A DNA stretch of 64,000 nucleotides. Source: Alphaproteobacteria bacterium (GTDB lineage: Bacteria; Pseudomonadota; Alphaproteobacteria; SMXS01). Shown piece by piece: positions 25,866-34,806 of this stretch (its first letter is position 1; each line of letters begins with the position of its first letter). The position numbers and the translations under genes were made by a program. Location of the stretch: positions 62,001-126,000 of the forward strand of contig JANQQJ010000024.1 of assembly GCA_028284945.1 (NCBI GenBank), given 5' to 3'. The notes beneath the pieces were generated by a model. It was given only the letters and a program-made list of their open reading frames with translations, was not told the DNA's origin and made no database searches.

Positions 25866-27416
25866 ATGGACGGCATCGAACTGGAAATCATGTGGAGCAA
25901 CCTGATCAGCATCGTCAGCGAACAGGCGCAGGCGCTGCAGCGGATTGCCTTCAGTCCCATCGTCCGCGAAGCAGGCGACCTGGCAACGGCGCTGTTTGAT
26001 GCAGACGCCCGCATGGTTGCCCAAGCGGTGACCGGTACGCCGGGCCACATCAACTCTTTAGGCGCCGCAGCGGCTCAACTGGTCAAAGTCGTTCCGCCCG
26101 AACAACTGGTCCCCGGTGACGTGCTGATCACCAATGATCCATGGCTCTCTGCTGGACACTTCTTTGACATCACAGTCCTGACCCCGATTTTCCGGGGCGA
26201 CACGCTGATCGGTTATGCGGGCTCAACGATCCACCATACCGACATTGGCGGCTATGGCATCGGCGCCGGCGCCCGGGATATCCACGAAGAGGGCCTTTGG
26301 ATTCCCGTCATGAAGCTCTATGAGGGCGGCGAGCCCAACGAGACGCTACACGCGATCATCCGCCGCAATGTGCGCACGCCGGACGCGATTTTCGGCGATC
26401 TGGCCGCGCAAGTGTCGAGCGGTAAGATGGGCGGTGAGCGTCTCAACGCCATGTGCGACCGCTATGGCCTTGATGACATTCAGCAGCTATCGCATGAGAT
26501 CATTTCCCGCTCTGAAGACGCCACACGGGCCGACATCCGCAAACTGCCCGGCGGAACCTTCCACGGTGAAACCACGTTCGACGTGCCGGGCGGTGACCTG
26601 ATCACTTTGAAGACCGCGGTCACCATCGACAACAATGCCGGCGATATCACCATCGATTTCGAAGGCAGTTCAGGTCCCAGCCCCCACGGCATCAATGTGG
26701 TGATGGCCTATACCCACGCCTATGCCACCTTTGCCATTCGCAGCATGCTGAACCCGGACTTGCCGAACAATTTCGGCAGCCTGTCGCCGATCAAGGTCGA
26801 AGCGCCGGAAGAATGCATCATCAATGCGCAATATCCCTCGCCCTGCAACGCGCGCCACGTGGTGGGCATGTATGTGCCATTCCCGATTCTAAAGGCCCTG
26901 GCTCAGGTGGTGCCCGACCGGGTTCTGGCCGAGGGCTCCGGCGCGGTCTGGACGATTCAGATCCAAGGCCGTGACGAAGCGGGCAAGCCTTTCACCAGTT
27001 CCATGTTCAATTATTCCGGTGGCATGGGTGCCCGCGCAACCAAGCCCGGCCTGTCAGCCACCTGTTATCCAACAGGTGTGGCGGCAGTGCCGGTTGAAGT
27101 GCTGGAAGCCTCCATCCCCATCGAGTTCACCTGCAAGGAACTGGTTGCGGGCACCGGGGGGGCAGGCGCACAGGCCGGCGGCGATGGCCAGAAGATCGGG
27201 TTTAAAATGCGCACCGGCCAAGAGTGGCTGTTGAACGCGATCCCCAGCCGGTTGAACACCCAGCCGGAAGGCTTGGACGGCGGTGAACCGGGCGCGCAAG
27301 GCGCCTTCCTGATCAACGGTGAACCCAGCCTGGAAGCAAAAAAACGCGCCATGGGCGCTGAGGACCAGGTGATCATGCAAACACCCGGTGGCGGGGGTTA
27401 TGGGGCGGCCAACTAG
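25866..27416 (+). CDS. hyuB: Hydantoinase/5-oxoprolinase subunit B
   Basis: The 516-residue protein starts DGIELEIMWSNLISIVSEQAQ and contains TGTPGHINS, LITNDPWLSAGH, IGYAGSTIHHTDIGG and the terminal glycine stretch TPGGGGYG, as in HyuB proteins. It is the metal-binding, ring-hydrolysing partner of HyuA. TAGGAGAAGACAG before the ATG gives a good ribosome site. A dispersed palindromic repeat follows the stop by about 20 bp and may act as a transcription end. Confidence 0.95.
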   Translation: MDGIELEIMWSNLISIVSEQAQALQRIAFSPIVREAGDLATALFDADARMVAQAVTGTPGHINSLGAAAAQLVKVVPPEQLVPGDVLITNDPWLSAGHFFDITVLTPIFRGDTLIGYAGSTIHHTDIGGYGIGAGARDIHEEGLWIPVMKLYEGGEPNETLHAIIRRNVRTPDAIFGDLAAQVSSGKMGGERLNAMCDRYGLDDIQQLSHEIISRSEDATRADIRKLPGGTFHGETTFDVPGGDLITLKTAVTIDNNAGDITIDFEGSSGPSPHGINVVMAYTHAYATFAIRSMLNPDLPNNFGSLSPIKVEAPEECIINAQYPSPCNARHVVGMYVPFPILKALAQVVPDRVLAEGSGAVWTIQIQGRDEAGKPFTSSMFNYSGGMGARATKPGLSATCYPTGVAAVPVEVLEASIPIEFTCKELVAGTGGAGAQAGGDGQKIGFKMRTGQEWLLNAIPSRLNTQPEGLDGGEPGAQGAFLINGEPSLEAKKRAMGAEDQVIMQTPGGGGYGAAN

Positions 27417-27436
27417 ATAAGGCTTCTGTCTAACGC

Positions 27437-27536
27437 CGTCATTGCGAGCCGGCCAACGGGCGGCGCGGCAATCCATCTACATGAAGCGTACAATACGGCA
27501 GTGGATTGCTTCGTCGCGAGGCTCCTCGCAATGACG
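27437..27536. repeat. Intergenic palindromic repeat, CATTGCGAG family, copy 2
   Basis: CGTCATTGCGAGC at the left end is inverted at the right end as CTCGCAATGACG, and GCAATCCA faces GTGGATTGCTTCG inside. It lies between convergent hyuB and P450 genes. Matching copies are at 6136-6241 and 33303-33402. Confidence 0.8.
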
Positions 27537-27549
27537 AACGGTGCGGTCG

Positions 27550-28827
27550 TTAAACCTTATCAAACGCCATCGGAATTTCATTCAGCGCCCGCATCCACAT
27601 ACCGTGCATCCGGCTGTATTCCTGCTGATCGTCAACCGGCCGGATGTTCTTCAGGCGCGAGAACAGAATGTCCCAGGCGCACATCTGCTCGAAACGGCTG
27701 AGCGACGCACCCGGGCAATGATGCTCGCCCATGGCGAAGGCGAAATGCCGGCCCGCATTCTTGCGGTCGAGTTTGGGCACGCCGGGATCCGGGAATTGGC
27801 GCGGATCGCGGTTGCCAGCGCCGAAGCGGATGCTCAGCGTCGACCCTTTCGGGACTTTCACGCCGCCGATTTCTGAGTCTTCGGTGACGTAGCGATACAT
27901 GCCCTGGGTCGGCGATTCGACGCGCAGCACCTCTTCAACAAAGCTGCGGACCTGCGACTGATCCTGTTCGAGCTGACGGGCAATCTCGGGAAACTGGAAC
28001 AACAGGTAAAGCCCGTTGGAGAGCGCGAAGGTCGTGGTTTCATTGCCACCGATCAGCAAATGATCGGTAACGCCGATAATCTCTTCATCCTTCAGCGGGC
28101 GATGCTTGTCCAGTTCAACATCGAAGATTTCGATCTGTGTCAGCCGCGTGATGATGTCGTCCTTCGGGTTCTTTTTCTTCTCCTGCATCGTCTCGTAGAT
28201 GTAGTGCTGCAGTTCGACATGCTTTTCGACCGCCCATTTTTCGTCTTCGAGGCTTAGACCGCGGGAGAACGGCCAGACCCAGGCAAAGGACCACTCTTTC
28301 AGCTTGGGCAGGTCCATGCGCGGGAAGCCGAGCAGTTCGGCAATCACCAGCATGGGCAGCGGGTCGGAGAAGTCTTTAATAAACTCGCACTGGCCGTCAT
28401 CGATCCATTGATCGATCAGCTCGTTCACCGTCTTGCGGATGAACGGCTCCTGCTTTTTAACCTCGGTCATGGTCAGCGCCGGGTCTACCAGGTCCCGGTA
28501 GTGCTTGTGCTTCGGCAGGTTCTCGCCCAGCGGCGTGTAACGGCGCCAGCCCTTCTCTTCATAGATGGCGCGGGCCTCATCATGCTTGATCAGCGGCTCG
28601 TTCTGTTGGACGTCGGCAGCGGTGGTGAACTTTTCCGGCTGACGCAATACCTCTTCGATGTCGTCATAGCGGGTCAGCACATACATGCCGATCTGTTCCA
28701 TGAAATAGGCCGGCGATTCCTCGCGGATCACGTCATAGGCGTCGAACCAGTTTTCCTGGACCTTGGGGTCCATGAAATCGATTTCCGCCGCCGAGCTGAA
28801 TGGGCAGCCTGAAGCTTCCTTGTTCAT
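27550..28827 (-). CDS. Cytochrome P450
   Basis: At 425 residues this is a bacterial soluble P450. The haem-binding block is FAMGEHHCPGASL, with the ligand Cys near residue 371. The I-helix has LIGGNETTTFALSNG, and EEVLR gives the ExxR of the K helix. It inserts one oxygen atom into an organic substrate and needs ferredoxin and a reductase that are not visible nearby. The clustered Rieske, SDR and CoA-pathway genes suggest a role in degrading a hydrophobic or terpenoid compound, which is an inference. Confidence 0.95.
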   Translation of the reverse strand: MNKEASGCPFSSAAEIDFMDPKVQENWFDAYDVIREESPAYFMEQIGMYVLTRYDDIEEVLRQPEKFTTAADVQQNEPLIKHDEARAIYEEKGWRRYTPLGENLPKHKHYRDLVDPALTMTEVKKQEPFIRKTVNELIDQWIDDGQCEFIKDFSDPLPMLVIAELLGFPRMDLPKLKEWSFAWVWPFSRGLSLEDEKWAVEKHVELQHYIYETMQEKKKNPKDDIITRLTQIEIFDVELDKHRPLKDEEIIGVTDHLLIGGNETTTFALSNGLYLLFQFPEIARQLEQDQSQVRSFVEEVLRVESPTQGMYRYVTEDSEIGGVKVPKGSTLSIRFGAGNRDPRQFPDPGVPKLDRKNAGRHFAFAMGEHHCPGASLSRFEQMCAWDILFSRLKNIRPVDDQQEYSRMHGMWMRALNEIPMAFDKV

Positions 28828-29138
28828 CTGAGTTCTCCCGATCCCCGAATCCGCGTTAAAGTCACGCGTGAAGGTATTGTAGCGTCAACGGGCGCAGGGA
28901 TGCAATGATTGCTCCGATTAATGGCTATCCATCGAACTACCACCAGAAATCGTGATTCGCCAATTGGCCGCACCCGGGCCATACTGCAATTAGATATTGT
29001 AGACGAGGTATGCTCTTGAAAATCTTCCTTTCTCAGGGCAAGCAGCCAAAGTGAGAAAACCTTCGACCTATAGTTGCAGACTCAATCGCAATCAATTTTT
29101 GAAAATAGGGCGCATTTGCGTCCAAAAAGGGGAACGTA
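28828..29138. other. Intergenic region entering a low-GC insert
   Basis: No supported gene lies in these 311 bp. Base composition shifts towards AT from about 28910. A 32-codon frame at 28921 lacks a ribosome site. Just before the SDH gene, GGGCGCATTTGCGTCC (29108-29123) could form a small hairpin next to the ribosome site. Confidence 0.5.
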
Positions 29139-30038
29139 ATGGACCCGATAACCGCAGATGAGATTATTGAATTAACCCTTCGCAATGGAAACGAAAGTAT
29201 ATCCAAGATTTTCGACGCCGATGTGTTGATATTGTCTACTCCAATGTTACCTGGCGTAGACGATGTCGTACGCGCTGCAATTGAGGAGCTTCAGGACGAA
29301 AATCCGAATACAAATAACATTGCGATCATTCTTGAAACACCTGGAGGTTACATTGAAGTCGTTGAGCGCATTGTCGCAGTACTTAGAAGACACTATACGG
29401 AAGTTAAATTTGTAATTCCAAGCTTTGCCTACTCCGCCGGGACAGTATTAGCGCTATCAGGCGATGAAATATATATGGACTATTACTCCGTACTAGGACC
29501 CATTGACCCCCAATTTCAAACTGATAGCGGCGATCCAGTGCCAGGAATGGGCTACCTAGCCAAATATAGAGATCTCGTAGACAAAATTAATAATGTGGAT
29601 ACTGGTAAGGAGGCCTCCGTCCGCGCTGAACTAGCGTTCCTGATACAAAAGTTCGACCCCGCGAAGCTATTCCACATCGAACAATCAATACAGCACGCTG
29701 AAGCGCTTCTGAAAGACTGGCTACCCAAGTACAAATTCAGAAACTGGAAGATGACTAAGAGCCGCGGAGTCAAAGTATCTGAACAGTACAAAGAAGATAG
29801 GGCCAGTCAAATTGCAGAAAAACTAGGAGATGCAGAGCATTGGCATTCACATGGCCGCGGTATTTCTATGAAGGAATTAGCGGGCGACGACATTGGATTA
29901 CAGATCGAGGATTTTGGTGCAGACCCACAAATGAGCGCTGGAATTCGCCACTATTTTGGCTTATTTAACGATTACACTCAGAAATTAGGAGCCCAGAGTG
30001 CTGCGCACACGCGCCTGGGACTTAGGAGAATCCAGTGA
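29139..30038 (+). CDS. SDH-family (ClpP/SppA-like) serine protease
   Basis: The 299-residue protein resembles the serine dehydrogenase proteinase (SDH_sah) family with the ClpP/crotonase-like fold. Visible blocks are IAIILETPGGYIEVVERI (oxyanion strand), then VIPSFAYSAGTVLALSGDEIYMD, where YSAG carries the likely nucleophilic Ser, and YSVLGPIDPQ. No transmembrane segment or signal peptide is seen, so it is probably cytosolic. Local GC is far below that of neighbours (28/60 and 24/60 in two counted lines versus 45/60 at 32401), which suggests recent transfer. AAAAAGGGGAACGTA precedes the ATG. The next gene overlaps its stop. Confidence 0.82.
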   Translation: MDPITADEIIELTLRNGNESISKIFDADVLILSTPMLPGVDDVVRAAIEELQDENPNTNNIAIILETPGGYIEVVERIVAVLRRHYTEVKFVIPSFAYSAGTVLALSGDEIYMDYYSVLGPIDPQFQTDSGDPVPGMGYLAKYRDLVDKINNVDTGKEASVRAELAFLIQKFDPAKLFHIEQSIQHAEALLKDWLPKYKFRNWKMTKSRGVKVSEQYKEDRASQIAEKLGDAEHWHSHGRGISMKELAGDDIGLQIEDFGADPQMSAGIRHYFGLFNDYTQKLGAQSAAHTRLGLRRIQ

Positions 30039-30229
30039 ATTACAAGCGAGAGAAAGAGCTATTGCTGGAGAAACTGTTCAGGTTTCCTGAGCTTGCCGCG
30101 ATTTTAGAAACAGATGTAATGGTCAGCGAAAATGCTGGCAGCAAGGAATCTGAAGAGAACTTTAGAATGCCTTATACCAGTCCACCTCTTCGGACTGGAA
30201 CAAAGTGGAATATGAGCAAGTCCGTCTAG
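30035..30229 (+). CDS. Small hypothetical protein coupled to the SDH-like protease
   Basis: A 64-residue protein I do not recognise. The N-terminal half (YKREKELLLEKLFRFPELAAIL) is charged and probably helical; the C-terminal half is polar and low in structure. Its GTG overlaps the protease TGA (GTGA), with TAGGAGA about 7 nt upstream, so the two are translated as a unit. It shares the low GC of the protease gene. It could be an adaptor, substrate or inhibitor of the protease; none of these is shown by sequence. Confidence 0.6.
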   Translation: MNYKREKELLLEKLFRFPELAAILETDVMVSENAGSKESEENFRMPYTSPPLRTGTKWNMSKSV

Positions 30230-30237
30230 GAACTAAA

Positions 30238-31023
30238 TCACCGCCCCTCAAACACTGGTTTTTCCTTGGCCATGAAGGCGCGGCGGGCGTTCTTGAAGTC
30301 GTCACTGTCCATGCAGTCGGCGACAGCGGATTGCGGTCCTGACATATCGCGCTCGCCGTCGGGCTTGACCAGCTCCGCCACTGATAGTTTGGCAGCGCGG
30401 ATCGTCAGCGGCGCATTCTGCGCGATGGTTTCGGCGATGGCGCGCACCTCTGGTTCCAGATCACTGTCGCCATAGACCCGGTTCACCAACCCCAGCTCAT
30501 AGGCTTCAGCGGCGCTGTAACGCCGGGCGGTGAAGAGAATTTCCTTGGTACGGGACGGGCCAATGATATCGGTCAGGAACTTCACGTAGTCCGGGCTATA
30601 GCCCACCCCCAACCGTGCCGCAGGCACCGAAAAGCGTGACCGTTCACTACAAAACCGCAAATCGCAGCAAGTAGCGAGCGCGACGCCACCGCCAAAACAA
30701 ATCCCGTCGATCATGGCGATGGTCGGCTTTTCCACATCGCGCAGGGCAAAGAACATGCGGTTGGTCATATCGCTGTAGCGGGCCGCATCATCGGCATTGC
30801 CGCGCTTGGCATCGAACTCGGAGATATCGGCGCCGGAGACAAACGCCTTACCGCCTGACCCGGTGACGATCAACACCCGCTCGCTACTGTTCGCAGCGAA
30901 GTCCTCGATCACCGCGTGTGCCGCCTGGGTCATCTCGAGCGACATGGCGTTGTGCTTGTCCGGCCGGTTGAAGATCAGCCAGCGGATCGGTCCTTCGCTC
31001 CTGGAAAGAATATCGTCGGTCAT
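30238..31023 (-). CDS. Enoyl-CoA hydratase/isomerase family protein
   Basis: This 261-residue crotonase-fold protein has the first oxyanion block KAFVSGADISEF and the second CFGGGVALATCCD. In the position of the canonical PEI motif it has SVPAARLGVGYSPD, so the first catalytic Glu of standard enoyl-CoA hydratases is Ala. That points to an isomerase or another crotonase activity. It is 24 bp downstream of the CaiB CoA-transferase gene, forming an operon for a CoA-linked degradation route. Confidence 0.88.
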   Translation of the reverse strand: MTDDILSRSEGPIRWLIFNRPDKHNAMSLEMTQAAHAVIEDFAANSSERVLIVTGSGGKAFVSGADISEFDAKRGNADDAARYSDMTNRMFFALRDVEKPTIAMIDGICFGGGVALATCCDLRFCSERSRFSVPAARLGVGYSPDYVKFLTDIIGPSRTKEILFTARRYSAAEAYELGLVNRVYGDSDLEPEVRAIAETIAQNAPLTIRAAKLSVAELVKPDGERDMSGPQSAVADCMDSDDFKNARRAFMAKEKPVFEGR

Positions 31024-31047
31024 TTGGCTCCCTTTCTGATGCGGGGC

Positions 31048-32238
31048 TTAAAGAACATTGCGGCGGCGCAGCTCAGCAATCTCGTCAGCGCTGAAACCCA
31101 GCTTGCTGAGCACATCATCCGTATCGGCCCCGAGCTCCGGTGTCGCCGAGGCAATATGGCTGGGCGTGCGGTTCATGCTAATCGCCTGGGCCAGCAGGCT
31201 GATCGGGCCGAGCGACGGCGACTCGACCGCCTCCGCGATGCCTAGGTGCTGAACCTGTTCATCGGCGAAGGCCTCATCGATGCCGTAGATCGGCCCACAC
31301 GGAATCCCGGCCTCATTCAACAGCGCGATCCAGTGGTCGCTGTCGCGGGTGGTGGTGACGTCTTCGACGATCCGGGTCACCTCGGCGCGCCGCTTCAGCC
31401 GTTCCTGGGGCGTGCTGAAGGCCGGGTCATCAGCCAGATCATTGAGCCCCATGGCCGCACAGAACCGGCTCCAGGCCATCGGCATCGCGGCAATGTTGAT
31501 GTGTCCGTCGGCCGTCCGGTAGGTGCCCATGGGGACGGCGGTCGGATGGTCGTTGCCCGCCTGGCCGGGCACGTCGCCGCGCATCAGATAGCGCGCGGCC
31601 TGGAAGTCCAGCATAAAAAGCTGCGCCTCCAGCAAGGACGTCTGCACCCATTGCCCCTCGCCCGAAACCTCGCGTTCCAGCAGCGCCGTCAATGTGCCGA
31701 TCGCGCCTAAGAGCCCGCCTGCCATATCGGCGACAGCGATGCCGGCGCGCACCGGCCCCTGCCCTGGCAGGCCGGTCACCGACATCATGCCGCCCATGCC
31801 TTGGGCAATCTGGTCGAGCCCGGGTCGGTCCGCATAGGGGCCGGTCTGCCCGAAGCCGGAAATGCTGGTCAGCACCAGCCGTGGGTTGATGGCCTTGAGC
31901 GTCTCATAACCAAAGCCCAGCCGCTCCTTCACGTCCGGCCGATAATTCTCAACCAGCACGTCGGCCTGGGCGGCCATCTTCAAGAGAATGTCGAGCCCGT
32001 CCGGGTCTTTCAGATTGAGCGTCATCGACCGCTTGTTGCGGTGCAGGTTCTGAAAATCCGGATCATAACGGCTGGCGAAATCCTGCGGCACGTCGTCCCC
32101 ACCCGCGGGCAGCTCCACCTTGATAACATCGGCGCCCCAATCCCCCAACTGGCGCGCGCAGACCGGCCCCGCCCGGGCCCGGGTCAGATCGATGACGGTA
32201 AAGCGCGACAGCGCCGATGAGGCAGGCTCGCGGCGCAT
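31048..32238 (-). CDS. CaiB/BaiF family (class III) CoA-transferase
   Basis: The 396-residue protein has typical family blocks: VIDLTRARAGPVCARQLGDWGADVIKVE, NKRSMTLNLKDPDG, SISGFGQTGPYADRPG, and AVADMAGG with the candidate catalytic Asp. It moves CoA between carboxylic acids, as in carnitine, oxalate or bile-acid metabolism. It is in an operon with the crotonase-fold protein downstream and is divergent from the SDR at 32313. Confidence 0.93.
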   Translation of the reverse strand: MRREPASSALSRFTVIDLTRARAGPVCARQLGDWGADVIKVELPAGGDDVPQDFASRYDPDFQNLHRNKRSMTLNLKDPDGLDILLKMAAQADVLVENYRPDVKERLGFGYETLKAINPRLVLTSISGFGQTGPYADRPGLDQIAQGMGGMMSVTGLPGQGPVRAGIAVADMAGGLLGAIGTLTALLEREVSGEGQWVQTSLLEAQLFMLDFQAARYLMRGDVPGQAGNDHPTAVPMGTYRTADGHINIAAMPMAWSRFCAAMGLNDLADDPAFSTPQERLKRRAEVTRIVEDVTTTRDSDHWIALLNEAGIPCGPIYGIDEAFADEQVQHLGIAEAVESPSLGPISLLAQAISMNRTPSHIASATPELGADTDDVLSKLGFSADEIAELRRRNVL

Positions 32239-32312
32239 GGCCGACTTCCCTTGGTGTTTATCAGCACATGTCTATATCACTACCGACGAAGAGATTCGAA
32301 CAGGGGGAAGAC

Positions 32313-33275
32313 ATGAGTTTCGGACACGACACAACGACAGATGAAGTGCTGGAAGGGATCGACCTGACCGGCAAGCGTGCATTGGTTACCGGTGCATCAG
32401 GCGGGCTCGGCGAAGAAACTGCCCGGGCGCTCGCCTCCAAGGGCGCCGCCGTCACCATCGCCGCACGCAATGTGCCCAAGGCACAAACCGCTGCCGACAA
32501 GATCAAGGAGTCGACCGGCAATCCGAATATCGATGTGCTGGAAGTGGAGCTTTCGGTGCCCGGCAGCGTGCGCGCCGCCGCGGCGGAATATCTGTCGCGC
32601 TACGAATCGCTCAACATCCTGATCAATAATGCAGGCGTCATGGCCTGCCCGCTGGAGCGGACGGCAGAGGGTTGGGAGATGCAGTTCGCGACCAACCATT
32701 TCGGACACTTCCTGCTGACCTGCTCGCTGGCCCCGGCGCTCAAAGCCGGCGCGCCCGCCCGCGTGGTTAACCTCAGTTCCGCCGGGCACCGGATGAGCGA
32801 TGTCGATTTCGACGACCCGCATTTCAACAACCGCGACTATGACAAATGGGTGTCCTATGGCCAGTCGAAGACCGCCAATGTGCTGTTCTCCGTGGGCCTA
32901 AACAACCGGCTGGCCGGCAGCGGCGTCACCGCCAATGCGGTCCATCCGGGCGGCATCCAGACCGAGCTGGGCCGCCATCTGGCGCCGGAAGACATTCAGG
33001 CCCTGCTAAGCCAGATCGAGGAACAGGGTGGCGAAGGGGCTGAATTCCAGTTCAAGACTATTCCGGCCGGGGCCGCCACCAGCACCTGGGTTGCCACCTC
33101 ACCGGAGCTGGAAGGCGTCGGTGGCCGCTATGCAGAAGACTGTCATCTGGCCGACGTCGCCGATACGGGTTTTGGCGGTGAGGGCGTTGCGCCCTATGCG
33201 GTCGATGAAGCCGCCGCCGAACGGCTGTGGGCGCTCACCGAGGAGACCCTGGGCCAGACGTTCGATTTGAGCTGA
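32313..33275 (+). CDS. Short-chain dehydrogenase (retinol dehydrogenase-like)
   Basis: The protein has about 320 residues, starting at the ATG at 32313, which has GGGGGAAG upstream; the frame opens earlier without a ribosome site. Motifs are TGASGGLG, NNAGV, and YGQSK with LSSAGH upstream. The larger size and the FATNHFGHFLLT block match the retinol dehydrogenase/WW-domain oxidoreductase-like SDRs. The substrate is unknown. A palindromic repeat follows 27 bp after the stop. Confidence 0.9.
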   Translation: MSFGHDTTTDEVLEGIDLTGKRALVTGASGGLGEETARALASKGAAVTIAARNVPKAQTAADKIKESTGNPNIDVLEVELSVPGSVRAAAAEYLSRYESLNILINNAGVMACPLERTAEGWEMQFATNHFGHFLLTCSLAPALKAGAPARVVNLSSAGHRMSDVDFDDPHFNNRDYDKWVSYGQSKTANVLFSVGLNNRLAGSGVTANAVHPGGIQTELGRHLAPEDIQALLSQIEEQGGEGAEFQFKTIPAGAATSTWVATSPELEGVGGRYAEDCHLADVADTGFGGEGVAPYAVDEAAAERLWALTEETLGQTFDLS

Positions 33276-33302
33276 TCCTGCTGGAAGGCAAAAATACGGA
33301 TT

Positions 33303-33402
33303 CGTCATTGCGAGGAGCGTCGGACGGCGCGACGAAGCAATCCAGAATGGCCCTCGCAGCGGAAACAGTATCTGGATTGCTTCGCTTTGCTCGCAATGAC
33401 AG
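33303..33402. repeat. Intergenic palindromic repeat, CATTGCGAG family, copy 3
   Basis: CGTCATTGCGAGGAGCG is inverted at the right as TGCTCGCAATGACAGCG, with GAAGCAATCCAGA facing TCTGGATTGCTTCG inside. This is the cleanest copy of the family. A run of T (33406-33413) follows it, so it may also end transcription of the SDR gene. Confidence 0.8.
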
Positions 33403-33452
33403 CGTGTTTTTTTGAGATGCTCGCCACCCTCTCCCTAAGGAAGAGGGCTGAC

Positions 33453-34751
33453 CTACTCTGCTGCCTTGCGGTTGGCCTCATAGGGGTCGGCCGCCCGGTG
33501 CCAAGGGTGCTCGCACCAGTCTTCAAGCACCGGTTCAGCCTTCAGCTCGTCAGGGATGTTCTCCGGACCGATCATCCGGTCGATGCTCTCATGCGCGTAA
33601 TAGATGCGCCGCTCCGGATAGGCGAGCCGGTAGCCCTTAAAGCCGGGTGAGACGACCGCCTTTTGCTGCCATTCGAGGAATTGCAGATCCTCGCCCATAA
33701 CGACGTCCCAGAAGTCGAGATGGGTTTTCCACCCGGCGGGCAGCTCGCCGTCGCCCCAGTCGAGCCCCAGATGGACCACGTCAACCCGCGTGCGGTCCTT
33801 GGCAATCGGCCAGAACATCAGCAGCTGCCGCGAGGTCGCGCTGACCGGCGTGATCACATTGGGGAAGATGTTGTGCGACACATGCACTTCGGCCGCGATC
33901 TGCGAGAGCGGGATAGGCTCCATCGCCCCGTCATCGGCTTCATAGCCGCGGCGGGCCATTTCCTCCACCTGCGTGTAGCCGGTCGGACAGGTCATGCAGG
34001 TGTGCCCGTTGGGTAGAAGCCGCATCACCGCGCCACGTTCATTGAGCGCCGGGCCGACGGTTTCCGGATGAATGCCCTTGACGTGATAGACCTCAAGGAA
34101 GGCGTCCATGGTGAGCTTCCAGTTGCAGGTCAGCTCGTAGGATTTGATCGCGGCGGGCCGCAGCTTTTCCATCTGAAACGGATCGAACTCCTCGGACATC
34201 ATGCCCAACCAGTCGGTAAGCGGCGCGGCATCCGGGTCTTCATTGACAAAGACCAGCCCGTTCCAGACTTCGCAGCGGACTTCCGGCAGGCCGAGGCACG
34301 ACTTGTCAAAATCGGAGCCGAAGTCGTCCTCATACATCACCGAGACCAGCTTGCCCTGGGTGTTGTACGTCCACTGGTGATAGGTACAGCGCAACAGGCT
34401 GAAATTGCCCTCCGCCTCACGCACCAACGGTGCACCGCGGTGTTGGCAGACATTATAGAAGGCGCGGATTTGATCGTCCTTGCCGCGGACCATGAAGATC
34501 GTAGCCCAGGGTATGTCGAGCAGCACATAGTCGCCTTGGTTGGGGATTTGGGCAACGTGGCCCGCATAGAGCCAGACCTTGCCCCACAGATGTTCCATCT
34601 CCAGATCGAAGAACTCTTGGCTCGTGTAGCGGCCGGGGGCGAGCGGCGGCAGCGACGGAAAGTCGTTGGGCGGGCCCGACCCAGCATCAGCGCGGTCAAG
34701 CTCCGCCTGCATGCGGGCTTTCAGGTTCGTGACAATTTCCGGATGATCCAT
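33453..34751 (-). CDS. Rieske non-haem iron oxygenase, alpha subunit (second)
   Basis: The 432-residue protein has Rieske ligands CQHRGAPLV and CTYHQW, and catalytic-domain iron histidines in FLEVYHVKGIHPETVG. It is distant in sequence from the oxygenase at 6259. Such enzymes hydroxylate aromatic or terpenoid substrates or remove methyl groups. Reductase and ferredoxin genes are not adjacent. Genes for P450, SDR and CoA-transferase lie within 7 kb. Confidence 0.93.
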   Translation of the reverse strand: MDHPEIVTNLKARMQAELDRADAGSGPPNDFPSLPPLAPGRYTSQEFFDLEMEHLWGKVWLYAGHVAQIPNQGDYVLLDIPWATIFMVRGKDDQIRAFYNVCQHRGAPLVREAEGNFSLLRCTYHQWTYNTQGKLVSVMYEDDFGSDFDKSCLGLPEVRCEVWNGLVFVNEDPDAAPLTDWLGMMSEEFDPFQMEKLRPAAIKSYELTCNWKLTMDAFLEVYHVKGIHPETVGPALNERGAVMRLLPNGHTCMTCPTGYTQVEEMARRGYEADDGAMEPIPLSQIAAEVHVSHNIFPNVITPVSATSRQLLMFWPIAKDRTRVDVVHLGLDWGDGELPAGWKTHLDFWDVVMGEDLQFLEWQQKAVVSPGFKGYRLAYPERRIYYAHESIDRMIGPENIPDELKAEPVLEDWCEHPWHRAADPYEANRKAAE

Positions 34752-34806
34752 CGCTTTTCCCCGGTGTGGACCGCTTTCCCTGGAAAAGACTGCCCCAAAG
34801 GCGGGG

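Noticed and set aside
28921-29019. A 32-codon frame upstream of the SDH-like protease
   Set aside because: It has no ribosome site and no recognisable sequence; it could be a remnant, but that cannot be supported.
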